Shown piece by piece: positions 16,439 through 25,657 of a stretch of DNA of 64,000 bases (its first letter is position 1; each line of letters starts with the position of its first letter). Under the pieces are notes generated by a model, which worked only from the letters and a program-made list of their open reading frames with translations, was not told where the DNA came from and searched no databases. The DNA comes from Clostridiales bacterium (GTDB taxonomy: Bacteria; Bacillota; Clostridia; Oscillospirales; CAG-272), in assembly GCA_016288155.1 (NCBI GenBank), contig JAEEYP010000052.1:1-64000 (forward strand). Reading direction: 5' to 3'. The position numbers and the translations under genes are program-made.

Positions 16439-18634
16439 ATGCATATTCTGATGGTCACGATGAGTCTGGGGATCGGGGGGGCGGAGACGCATATCCTCGA
16501 GCTGGCGCGCTGTCTCACAAGGTGCGGGCACAGCGTAACGGTCGTCTCGAACGGCGGCGTCTACGTCGACGCGCTGACCGCGGACGGCGTGCGCCACGTC
16601 GACGCGCCGCTCCATTCCAAGCATCCGGCGGCACTCCTCCGTGCGTACCGGACGCTGCGGCGGCTCGTGCGCGAAGAGCGCTTCGACGTGATCCACGCGC
16701 ATGCGCGGATCCCCGGCTTCCTTTCCGCGATCGTCGCGCGGCGGGCGGACGTCCCGTTCGTCACGACGTTCCACGGCGTGTTCAATCCGGTCTGGTACTG
16801 GCGGCTCTTGACCCGGACGGGCGAGAGGGCGCTCGCCGTGTCGGAGGACGTGCGGGAGTATCTTCAGAAATGGTATCATATGCCCGCCGACAAGATCACC
16901 GTGACGGTCAACGGCATCGACGTGGAGGCGTTCCGCGCGGGAGAGCCGTCGGCGGAGCTTCTGGCGCCGGGACGGCGGACGATCCTCTGCGTGACGCGGC
17001 TCGACCGTGAGAGCGCCGGGCACGTCTATGCCATGATCGAGGCGATGCCGGAGATCGTCGGCGCGGTCCCGGACGCGCGGCTCGTCGTCGTCGGAGGCGG
17101 CGACGTCCTCGGCGACGTCCGCGCGGCGGCGGCGGACACGGACGCAGCGCTCGGCGGCGGGCGGATCGAGGTCCTCGGACCGCGCACGGACATCCCGGCG
17201 ATCCTGCCCGCGGCGGATCTCTTCGTCGGCGTGTCGCGCGCGGCGATGGAGGCGATGGCGTGCGGGATCCCCGTGATCCTCTCCGGCGCGCAGGGACATC
17301 TCGGCGCCTTCGTGCCCATCCTGACGGCGGAGGCGGTCGGAACGAATTTCTGCTGCCGCGGACGCGACGTGGCGGATGCCGACACGCTCGCCGACGCCGT
17401 GATCACCGTTCTCAAAAAAACGCCGGAGGAACGGCGGGAGATGGGAGCGTACGGACGCGCGCTCATCGAACGGGAGTATTCCGTCGCGCGCATGGCGGGA
17501 GACGCCGAAACGGTGTACGCCCGCGCGATCCGGGAGCACGTTTTCCGCCGGGGCGACGCGGTCGTCTCCGGCTATTACGGCTTCGGCAACGCGGGAGACG
17601 ACGCGCTCCTGACCGCCATTGCCGAGGGTCTGCGCGCGCGGGGTATTTACCGCATCTCCGCGCTCTCGAAAAACGGGAAGCCGCCGGCGCCCGGCGTGCG
17701 TGCCGTTCGCCGCTTCCGCTTCTTCGCCGTCCGGCGGGAGATCCGCCGCGCAAAGCTCCTCATCAGCGGCGGCGGGAGCCTGCTCCAGGACGCGACGAGC
17801 ACGCAGTCGCTCGTCTATTATACCGCGGTGATGCGCTGCGCGGAGCGCGCCGGCGTGCCGGTGATGGTCTTTGCGAACGGCGTCGGCCCGATCTCCCGGG
17901 AAAAGAACCGGCGGCGCGCGGCGCGCGCCGTGGCGGCGGCGGACGCCGTCAGCGTCCGGGAGGAGCAGTCGCGTGAGGAACTCGTCTCCATGGGCATCGA
18001 CGCGGCGCGGATCCGCGTCAGTGCCGATCCGGTGTTCCGCCTCGGCACACCGCGTCCGGCACAGACGGAACGCCCGTATCTGCTTCTTTCCCTGCGGGAA
18101 ACGGCGGACGGCAGACGGACGCGGGCGCTGGAGGACGCGCTCTTTGCCGCGGCGCGGGATCTCTGCCGCGAGGCGGATCTGGACGCGGTCGTACTGCCGA
18201 TGCAGCCGGCGTACGACGACGGGATCTGCGCCCGCATGGCGGAACGGCTGCGCGAGGCGGGCGTCTCGGCGGAAAAATACGGCGCCGCTTCCTTTGGGGA
18301 GATCCGCGCGCGGATCGCCGGGGCGCGCTGCGTGATCGCCATGCGCCTGCACGCGCTGATTTTCGCCTGCGCCGCGTGCGTGCCGCCGCTCGCGCTTTCC
18401 TACGATCCGAAGATCGACGCGTTCATGGAATACGTGCGGATGCGGGAGAACGTGCTGCCCGCTTTCTCCGCCGACGGGGAAGAGATCCTCGCCGCGGCGC
18501 GCCGGCTGCTCGCCTCCCGGGAGACGCTGCGCGCGGCGCTCGCGGAGCGTACGGAGGAAATGTGCGCGCTCTCGGAGAAGGATTTCGACGTTGCCGCCGC
18601 TCTGTTTGCAGGAAAAACGCGGGAAGATTCATAA
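16439..18634 (+). CDS. Fusion protein: N-terminal GT4-family glycosyltransferase + C-terminal CsaB-like polysaccharide pyruvyl transferase
   Basis: N-term MHILMVTMSLGIGGAETHILELARCL...; C-term VVSGYYGFGNAGDDALLTAI, LLISGGGSLLQDATSTQSLVYYTAVM, FANGVGPI. Confidence 0.88.
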   Translation: MHILMVTMSLGIGGAETHILELARCLTRCGHSVTVVSNGGVYVDALTADGVRHVDAPLHSKHPAALLRAYRTLRRLVREERFDVIHAHARIPGFLSAIVARRADVPFVTTFHGVFNPVWYWRLLTRTGERALAVSEDVREYLQKWYHMPADKITVTVNGIDVEAFRAGEPSAELLAPGRRTILCVTRLDRESAGHVYAMIEAMPEIVGAVPDARLVVVGGGDVLGDVRAAAADTDAALGGGRIEVLGPRTDIPAILPAADLFVGVSRAAMEAMACGIPVILSGAQGHLGAFVPILTAEAVGTNFCCRGRDVADADTLADAVITVLKKTPEERREMGAYGRALIEREYSVARMAGDAETVYARAIREHVFRRGDAVVSGYYGFGNAGDDALLTAIAEGLRARGIYRISALSKNGKPPAPGVRAVRRFRFFAVRREIRRAKLLISGGGSLLQDATSTQSLVYYTAVMRCAERAGVPVMVFANGVGPISREKNRRRAARAVAAADAVSVREEQSREELVSMGIDAARIRVSADPVFRLGTPRPAQTERPYLLLSLRETADGRRTRALEDALFAAARDLCREADLDAVVLPMQPAYDDGICARMAERLREAGVSAEKYGAASFGEIRARIAGARCVIAMRLHALIFACAACVPPLALSYDPKIDAFMEYVRMRENVLPAFSADGEEILAAARRLLASRETLRAALAERTEEMCALSEKDFDVAAALFAGKTREDS

Positions 18635-18640
18635 TTTGCT

Positions 18641-18655
18641 GATTTTCAGAAAAAA
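18641..18655 (+). promoter_or_regulatory. CodY-box-like sequence (12/15 match to AATTTTCWGAAAATT)
   Basis: gattttcagaaaaaa upstream of the 18681 promoter. Confidence 0.35.
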
Positions 18656-18680
18656 ATATCGATAATTCGCAGGATTGCGC

Positions 18681-18718
18681 TTGACATTATGCAAATAAAG
18701 TGGTATCCTATAGGATAC
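18681..18718 (+). promoter_or_regulatory. Promoter with 16-bp perfect palindrome overlapping the -10
   Basis: TTGACA - 17 nt - TATCCT; palindrome GTATCCTATAGGATAC at 18703-18718. Confidence 0.65.
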
Positions 18719-18780
18719 AAGCCGCGGAGGCGTCCGTTTGCCGCCTCCGCCTTTCTCTCGATACAGAAAGGGTACACTCA

Positions 18781-20207
18781 TGCCGAACAACAGCACGTTC
18801 AGCCATTCGATCTCCAGCGACGTCAAGGTGGAGTTTTCCCCGCAGACGAACCTGATCGAGCAGTCCTCCTACCGTTATTCGCTCCAGGAGCGGGATACGC
18901 CGAACCTGCAGCGGTATCTGTTCGACTACGATTCCGTGCCGAAGGTCTCTTTCAACCACCGTTTCGTGCCGGTGCAGATGCCGGATGAGATCTGGATCAC
19001 GGACACGACCTTCCGCGACGGACAGCAGTCCACCTCTCCCTTCACGACGAAGCAGATCACGGATCTGTACAAGCTGATGCACCGCCTCGGCGGACCGCGC
19101 GGCCTGATCCGGCAGAGCGAGTTTTTCGTCTATACGGAGAAGGACCGCAGGGCGCTGGAGGAATGCATGGCGCTCGGCTACGATTTCCCGGAGATCACGA
19201 CGTGGATCCGCGCCTCGCAGAAGGATTTCGAACTCGTCCGGTCGCTCGGCATCCGCGAAACGGGGATCCTCGTCTCCTGCTCGGACTATCACATTTACAA
19301 CAAGATGGGGCTGACGCGCGCCGGGGCGATGAAGAAGTATCTTGCCATCGTGCGCGAGGTGCTCGAATTGGGGATCCGCCCGCGCTGTCACTTTGAGGAT
19401 ATCACCCGCGCGGATTTCTACGGCTTCGTCGTGCCCTTCGCCGAGGCGCTCCGTCAGCTCGGCGAGGAGTACCGCATCCCGGTCAAGATCCGCGCCTGCG
19501 ATACGATGGGCTACGGCGTGAACTATCAGGGCGCGGCGCTCCCGCGCAGCGTGCAGGGGATCGTGTACGGTCTGATCCACTACGCCGGACTCGCGCCGGA
19601 GCAGCTCGAATGGCACGGGCACAACGATTTCTATAAGGTCGTGACGAACGCGTCCACCGCGTGGCTCTACGGCGCCTCCGGCGTCAACTGCGCGCTGCTC
19701 GGCATCGGCGAGAGGACGGGCAACTGTCCGCTCGAAGCGATGGTCATCGAGTACGCCTCGCTGCGCGGGACGACGGACGGCATGGAACTGCCGGTCATTA
19801 CGGAGATCGCCGAGTACTTTGAGAACGAGATCGGATACAAGATCCCGCCGCGGACGCCGTTCGTCGGCGCGAATTTCAACGTCACCCGCGCCGGGATCCA
19901 CGCGGACGGGCTGATGAAGGACGAGGAGATCTACAATATCTTCAATACGGAAAAACTCCTGAACCGTCCGGCGCGCGTCGCCGTGGACGTCCATTCCGGC
20001 GCGGCGGGGATCGCCATGTGGCTGAACACCCGCTTCCGCGAGAATCACGTCGATCTGCACATCGAAAAGCACGCGCCGATCATCGCGGCGATGAAGGAGA
20101 AGGTCGACGCGCAGTACGAGGACGGACGTACGACCTCGATGGGCGACGAGGAACTGCTCGGCATGCTGGAGACGCTTTCGCCGGAACTGGCGGACGCCGC
20201 CCGCTGA
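18781..20207 (+). CDS. Isopropylmalate/homocitrate synthase-family protein (HMGL-like TIM barrel); candidate Re-citrate synthase
   Basis: ITDTTFRDGQQSTSPFTTKQI, HRLGGPRGLIRQSEFFVYT, CHFEDITRADF, EWHGHNDFYKVVTNA; no obvious C-terminal LeuA-type regulatory domain. Confidence 0.85.
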
Positions 20208-20220
20208 AAGAGCGCTGTGT

Positions 20221-20257
20221 AAGGATCCTCCGGGAAAAATCCCGGAGGATTTTTTCG
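20221..20257 (+). terminator. Intrinsic terminator
   Basis: aaggatcctccgggaaaaatcccggaggatttttt. Confidence 0.9.
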
Positions 20258-20266
20258 CGATCCTTC

Positions 20267-20295
20267 TTTACAAATCCCGCGCGGCGTAGTATAAT
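20267..20295 (+). promoter_or_regulatory. Promoter of T-box-controlled cysteine operon
   Basis: TTTACA - 17 nt - TATAAT. Confidence 0.75.
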
Positions 20296-20301
20296 AGGAA
20301 T

Positions 20302-20507
20302 AACGGCGACGACCGGAAAGAATCCGGGTCCCGCGTCCTCCAGAGAGCTGCCCCACCGGCTGAAAACGGCAGCGGACGCGTCCGGGCTGTGCCTCCGCGA
20401 GCCGATCCCGCAAGGGACGTATCCCCGGCGTTAACGGGTCATGAGAACCAATGAGAGTGGAACCGCGCCCCGTCGCCTCTTGCAGGAGACGGGCGTATTT
20501 TGTTTTC
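20302..20507 (+). promoter_or_regulatory. T-box leader (tRNA-Cys-type riboswitch) with intrinsic terminator
   Basis: T-box core gagagtggaaccgcg 20453-20467; AGAGAG and GCTGAAAA stem I elements; candidate specifier TGC 20390-20392; terminator ccgtcgcctcttgcaggagacgggcgtattttgtttt; cysE/cysS downstream. Confidence 0.88.
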
Positions 20508-20557
20508 GGCGCCGGGAAATGCTTTTCCGCGGCGCCGCGGGGAAAGGGAGGACATAG

Positions 20558-21271
20558 ATGAAGCATATCACCGTCCGCATCCGCAAAAAGGAGACGGGAC
20601 AAAAGAGGGAAGGGATCGCCCGCGCGCTGCGCCGCGACGTCGACGCGATCTGCGAGCGCGATCCGGCCGCCCGTTCCCGCGCGGAGGCGCTGCTTCTGTA
20701 TCCGGGGCTGCACGCGCTGTTCTTCCACCGGATCTCGCACGCGCTGTATAAAAAGAAACTCTTCTTCACCGCCCGCATGGTGAGCCAGCTCGGCCGCTTC
20801 TTCACCGGGATCGAGATCCATCCCGGCGCGCAGATCGGGCGGGGACTCTTCATCGACCACGGCGCCGGCGTCGTCATCGGCGAGACGGCGATCATAGGGG
20901 ACGGGTGCACGCTGTATCAGGGCGTGACGCTCGGCGGCACGGGAAAGGAAACGGGGAAACGCCATCCGACGCTCGGCAACAACGTCATGGTCGGCGCCGG
21001 AGCGAAGCTCCTCGGCAATTTCACGATCGGCGACAACGCGAAGATCGCCGCGGGCGCCGTCGTTCTGCGCGACGTGCCGCCGGATTCGACCGCGGTCGGC
21101 ATCCCGGCGCGGATCGTCCGCTGCGCGGGCAAGCGGGTGGCGGCGGATCTCGATCAGACGCACATCCCCGATCCCGTGGCGGAACAGCTCCGCGCGCTGG
21201 ACGAGCGGATCGCGGCGCTGGAGCAGAAGCGCTCCCGTGCGCCGCGCACGCAGTCCCGCTCAGATTCCTGA
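20558..21271 (+). CDS. cysE: Serine O-acetyltransferase
   Basis: [45 protein letters not shown], hexapeptide repeats, [28 protein letters not shown]. Confidence 0.95.
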   Translation: MKHITVRIRKKETGQKREGIARALRRDVDAICERDPAARSRAEALLLYPGLHALFFHRISHALYKKKLFFTARMVSQLGRFFTGIEIHPGAQIGRGLFIDHGAGVVIGETAIIGDGCTLYQGVTLGGTGKETGKRHPTLGNNVMVGAGAKLLGNFTIGDNAKIAAGAVVLRDVPPDSTAVGIPARIVRCAGKRVAADLDQTHIPDPVAEQLRALDERIAALEQKRSRAPRTQSRSDS

Positions 21272-21288
21272 AGGAAAGGAAGACCGAT

Positions 21289-22257
21289 ATGTTCTGTCCG
21301 AAATGCGGCCATGAAGCCGAGGACGGTCTGCGCTTCTGCATGTACTGCGGGCAGCCGCTGTCCGCCCGGCCCGCGCCGAAGAGCGACTCTCCCGTGAAGA
21401 AATTTTTCCTTGCCGTGCTCCGCGCGCTCGTGTACTTTTTGGTCTATCTGATCGTGGAGAACGTCGTCGTTTTCACGTACGAGATGGCGATGCTCGCGGG
21501 ACCGATCGCGCAGGTCGTGATCGCGGGCGGCGACGTCTATGCGATGTACGACGCGCTGATCGAGGATTTGTACGTGCAGGTGCAGCAGCACCTGCATCTG
21601 CTCCTCATCCTGTCGACGCTGCTTACGATCCTGATCTACTGCATCCAGTTCCGCATCCGGCACAAAAAGCCGCTGGAGGAGATGCACGTCCGCCGCGTTC
21701 CCGTCTCCCGCGCTTTGTACGCGCTGCTTCTCGGGATATCGCTCCAGGTCGTCGTCAGCCTTCTGCTCTACGTTCTGCCGATCCCGGAGTCCCTCGTCGA
21801 AAGCTTCAATGAGGATGCGGATTTCCTCTACGGCGGTCCCGTCGTGATCGAGTTCATCAATATCGCGATCTTCACGCCGCTGATGGAGGAGATCGTCTTC
21901 CGCGGACTCATCTACACGCGCCTGCGCCGCGGGATGCGCCGCGGCATCGCGGTGGTGCTTTCCGCCGTCGTGTTCGGCGCCGCGCACGGTCATATCATTT
22001 CGTTCGTATACGCCGGTCTGCTCGGACTTCTGTTCGTTCTGCTCATGGAGCGCAACGGCGATTCCATCGTCGTGACGATCTGCTGTCACGCGGGCTTCAA
22101 CGCCGCGTCCTACGCGCTGGCGTATATCCCGGACAGTATCCCGCTCCTGCTCGCGCTCGGGTGCGCGGCGGCGGCGGTCGGATGCGGCGCGGGATATCTG
22201 GCGCTCCGGCCGCTCGGGAACGCGAAAGAGGCGGCGGACGACGCAGAGGCGGCCTGA
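21289..22257 (+). CDS. Zinc-ribbon + CPBP-family intramembrane metalloprotease
   Basis: MFCPKCGHEAEDGLRFCMYCGQPL zinc ribbon; TM helices; EEIVFRGLIYTRLR and FGAAHGH motifs. Confidence 0.87.
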   Translation: MFCPKCGHEAEDGLRFCMYCGQPLSARPAPKSDSPVKKFFLAVLRALVYFLVYLIVENVVVFTYEMAMLAGPIAQVVIAGGDVYAMYDALIEDLYVQVQQHLHLLLILSTLLTILIYCIQFRIRHKKPLEEMHVRRVPVSRALYALLLGISLQVVVSLLLYVLPIPESLVESFNEDADFLYGGPVVIEFINIAIFTPLMEEIVFRGLIYTRLRRGMRRGIAVVLSAVVFGAAHGHIISFVYAGLLGLLFVLLMERNGDSIVVTICCHAGFNAASYALAYIPDSIPLLLALGCAAAAVGCGAGYLALRPLGNAKEAADDAEAA

Positions 22258-22281
22258 AAGAGCAGGCGGAAAGGAGCAATC

Positions 22282-23706
22282 ATGAAGCTGTATAATTCTT
22301 TGTCGCACGAGAAGGAAGAATTCGTGCCCTATACGCCGGGGAAGGTGAAGATGTACACCTGCGGCCCGACGGTCTATCATTTCGCGCACATCGGCAATCT
22401 CCGCACCTACATCATGGAGGACGTGCTGGAAAAGTATCTGCGCTATTCGGGATACGACGTGAAGCGCGTCATGAACATCACGGACGTCGGCCATCTGACG
22501 AGCGACGCGGATACGGGCGAGGACAAGATGCTCAAGGGCGCGCGCCGCGAGCATAAGACGGTCATGGAGATCGCGCAGTTCTACACGGACGCGTTCTTCG
22601 CCGACTGCGCGAAACTGCATATCAGGACGCCGGACGTCGTGGAGCCGGCGACGCACTGCATCCCGGAGTTCATCACGATGGTACAGGGGCTGCTCGACCG
22701 CGGGTACGCCTACGTCGCCGACGGGAACGTCTATTTCGATACCTCGAAGCTGGACAAGTACTACGTCTTCCACAACTTCGAGGCGGAAGATCTGGAGGTC
22801 GGCGTCCGCGAAGGCGTCGAAGCGGACGAGAGGAAACGGAACAAGACGGACTTCGTGCTCTGGTTCACGAAATCGAAATTCGAGGATCAGGAGCTGAAAT
22901 GGGAGAGCCCGTGGGGGCTCGGTTATCCGGGCTGGCATATTGAATGCTCCGCCATCAGCATCAAGCACCTCGGCGAGTATCTCGATCTCCACTGCGGCGG
23001 GATCGACAACGCCTTCCCGCATCACACGAACGAGATCGCGCAGTCGGAGGCGTACCTCGGTCACCCGTGGTGCAAATACTGGTTCCACGTGCTTCATCTG
23101 AACACGGCGACGGGGAAAATGAGCAAATCCTCCGGGGAATTTCTGACGGTCTCGCTCCTGGAGGAGAAGGGATACGACCCGCTCGTGTACCGCTTCTTCT
23201 GCCTCGGCTCCCACTACCGGAAGGCGCTCGTTTTCTCGTGGGAGGCGCTGGACAACGCGGCGGCGGCGTACCGCAAGCTCGTTTCGCGCATCGCGGCGCT
23301 CGATCCGGCGGCGACCGGTGAGAACGCGGAGACCGCGGCGGCGCTGCGCGCGCAGTTCGACGAAGCGCTCGGCAATGATTTGAACACCTCGCTCGGCGTG
23401 ACCGTATTGTACGACGTTCTCAAGGCGCCGCTCTCCGACGCACGGAAGCTGGCGCTGATCGGCGAGTTCGACGGCGTGCTCTCGCTCGGACTGCTCGACG
23501 CGGCGGAGCGGGAGAGAGAAGCGGCGTCGGCGGCGCCGGCGGCGGACGACGCGCTCACGGCGAAGATCGAGGAGATGATCGCACAGCGGGCGGCGGCGAA
23601 GAAGGCGAAGGATTACGCCCGCGCCGACGCGATCCGCGCGGAGCTGTCCGCGATGGGCGTGACGCTGAAGGACACGCCCGCCGGGACGGAATATACGATC
23701 GGGTGA
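22282..23706 (+). CDS. cysS: Cysteinyl-tRNA synthetase
   Basis: YTCGPTVYHFAHIGNLRTY (HIGH), GWHIECSAIS, HTNEIAQSEA, KMSKSSGEF (KMSKS). Confidence 0.98.
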   Translation: MKLYNSLSHEKEEFVPYTPGKVKMYTCGPTVYHFAHIGNLRTYIMEDVLEKYLRYSGYDVKRVMNITDVGHLTSDADTGEDKMLKGARREHKTVMEIAQFYTDAFFADCAKLHIRTPDVVEPATHCIPEFITMVQGLLDRGYAYVADGNVYFDTSKLDKYYVFHNFEAEDLEVGVREGVEADERKRNKTDFVLWFTKSKFEDQELKWESPWGLGYPGWHIECSAISIKHLGEYLDLHCGGIDNAFPHHTNEIAQSEAYLGHPWCKYWFHVLHLNTATGKMSKSSGEFLTVSLLEEKGYDPLVYRFFCLGSHYRKALVFSWEALDNAAAAYRKLVSRIAALDPAATGENAETAAALRAQFDEALGNDLNTSLGVTVLYDVLKAPLSDARKLALIGEFDGVLSLGLLDAAEREREAASAAPAADDALTAKIEEMIAQRAAAKKAKDYARADAIRAELSAMGVTLKDTPAGTEYTIG

Positions 23707-23744
23707 ACCGGCTCGACCGGAAGGATACAGAGAGGAGAAAGGAT

Positions 23745-25580
23745 ATGACAGAGCTGTTTACTCCCGCGCAGATCGAAGTGAAGGGCTGGCTGAAGCGGCA
23801 GCTCGAGATCCAGGCGGACGGGCTGTCCGGACATCTGGACAAGATCTGGCCGGACGTGCGCGACAGCGCGTGGATCGGCGGAGACAGGGAGGGCTGGGAG
23901 CGCGTGCCGTACTGGCTCGACGGCTACATCCCGCTCGCGTGGCTTTTGCGCGATAAAGAAAAGATGGCGCGCGCGAAATGGTACGTCGACGCGATCCTCG
24001 ACCGGCAGGCGCCGAACGGATGGATCTGCCCCGACGACAAGACGAACGGCGTGAACGTCAAGGAATACGACGTCTGGGCGGCGTTCCTGATCGGGAAGGT
24101 GCTCGCCATGTACGTCGAGTTCACCGGCGACGAGCGGGCGGAAGAGGGTCTGTACCACGCGCTGAAGTGCCTGTGGGAGAAGCTGGAGAGCGGGGAGATC
24201 CATCTCTTCAGCTGGGGAAAAGCCCGCCATTTCGAGTGCGTCGTCCCGCTGTTCCACCTGTATAAGAGGAATCCGGAGGAATGGATCCTCTCCCTTGCGC
24301 GGACGATGCGCGAGCAGGGCATGCGGTACGACTCCTATATGGAGACGTGGAAGGATATGCAGCGCCGCTGGACGTTTGAGACGCACATCGTCAATATCGG
24401 CATGATGTTCAAGTGCGACGCGCTCTACGAGGCGCTGTTCGGCGAGAAGCTCTCGGACACGCCGGAGAAGATGTGGCGGCATCTGGAAAAGTATCACGGG
24501 ACGGCCGTCGGCACGTTCAGCGGCGACGAGTGCCTCGCCGGGCTCGCGCCGAACCGCGGGACGGAGCTGTGCCACGTCGTCGAGCTGATGTACAGCTGCG
24601 AATGGCTGTACCGCCTGACGGGGCGGCGCGAATGGATGGACCGGCTGGAGAAGGCGGCGTTCAACGCGCTTCCCGCGACGCTGTCCGACGACATGTGGAC
24701 GCATCAGTACGACCAGTGCGTGAACCAGATCGCCTGCATGCGCTTCGCGAAATCGCCCTTCGGCACGAACAACGTCGACGCGAACCTGTTCGGGCTCGAG
24801 CCGAACTACGGCTGCTGCACGGCGAATTTCAATCAGGGATGGCCGAAGCTGGCGATGCACGTCTTCCTTTCCCGCTCCGAGAGGGAGATCGAGTGCGCGA
24901 TGCTTCTGCCCGCCGCGCTCCATACGAAGGTAAAGGGCGTGCCCGTCACCGTCACGATCCGCACGGAATACCCGTTCCGCCATACGGCGGCGGTCACGGT
25001 CAAGGCCGCGCGGCCCGTCTCCATGAAGCTGCGCATCCGGATCCCCGGCTGGAGCCGCGGCGTGACGGTCGACGGCGAGACGCGCCGCAACACCGGGTAC
25101 GTCACGGTCTCCCGCACGTGGTCCGATTCGGAGACGGTGCGGATCGAGCTGCATGACGAGGTGCGTTTCGAGCGCCGTCCGTTCGGACTGCAGACGGTCG
25201 GGTACGGTCCGCTCGTCTTCTCTCTGCCGATCCCGTATACGGAAAAACAGATCGAATACGAAGGCGGCGGGGTGGAGCGGCGCTTCCCCTACTGCGATTA
25301 CGAACTGCTCCCCGAGGGCGAGTGGCGCTGGGGCTTTGCCGACGGCGCGGTGAAGGTGTGCACGAAGCGCGGGGACGACGTCCCGTTCTCCTCGAAGCAT
25401 CCGCGTCTGGCGCTGCGCATGCGCCTCTGCCCGGTCGACTGGCGGATGGAGGAGGAATACGGGATCTATGCCGCCGCGAAGCCGAAGTCCCCGCGCGCGA
25501 AAGGCAAGCCGGTCGTGCAGGAACTCATCCCCTACGGCTGCGCCAAACTGCGGATGACGGCGATGCCGCGCGTCCGGTAA
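23745..25580 (+). CDS. GH127-like (DUF1680) beta-L-arabinofuranosidase-family glycoside hydrolase
   Basis: WPDVRDSAWIGG...GWERVPYWLDGYIPLAW; ELC and NYGCCTANFNQGWPK motifs fitting the GH127 Cys/Glu metal site. Confidence 0.85.
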   Translation: MTELFTPAQIEVKGWLKRQLEIQADGLSGHLDKIWPDVRDSAWIGGDREGWERVPYWLDGYIPLAWLLRDKEKMARAKWYVDAILDRQAPNGWICPDDKTNGVNVKEYDVWAAFLIGKVLAMYVEFTGDERAEEGLYHALKCLWEKLESGEIHLFSWGKARHFECVVPLFHLYKRNPEEWILSLARTMREQGMRYDSYMETWKDMQRRWTFETHIVNIGMMFKCDALYEALFGEKLSDTPEKMWRHLEKYHGTAVGTFSGDECLAGLAPNRGTELCHVVELMYSCEWLYRLTGRREWMDRLEKAAFNALPATLSDDMWTHQYDQCVNQIACMRFAKSPFGTNNVDANLFGLEPNYGCCTANFNQGWPKLAMHVFLSRSEREIECAMLLPAALHTKVKGVPVTVTIRTEYPFRHTAAVTVKAARPVSMKLRIRIPGWSRGVTVDGETRRNTGYVTVSRTWSDSETVRIELHDEVRFERRPFGLQTVGYGPLVFSLPIPYTEKQIEYEGGGVERRFPYCDYELLPEGEWRWGFADGAVKVCTKRGDDVPFSSKHPRLALRMRLCPVDWRMEEEYGIYAAAKPKSPRAKGKPVVQELIPYGCAKLRMTAMPRVR

Positions 25581-25603
25581 AGGGAACGGCCGAACAGACA
25601 AAT

Positions 25604-25643
25604 ACAAAAGCTCTCCCGTCCGGCGGACGGGAGAGCTTTTTCG
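25604..25643 (+). terminator. Intrinsic terminator
   Basis: aaaagctctcccgtccggcggacgggagagctttttc. Confidence 0.9.
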
Positions 25644-25657
25644 TGCGGGGAGAAGGA

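Noticed and set aside
14148-18352. 691-aa and 725-aa minus-strand ORFs opposite EF-G-like and GT4-CsaB genes
   Set aside because: Shadow ORFs; the coding strand has clear domain motifs and SD/promoter signals.
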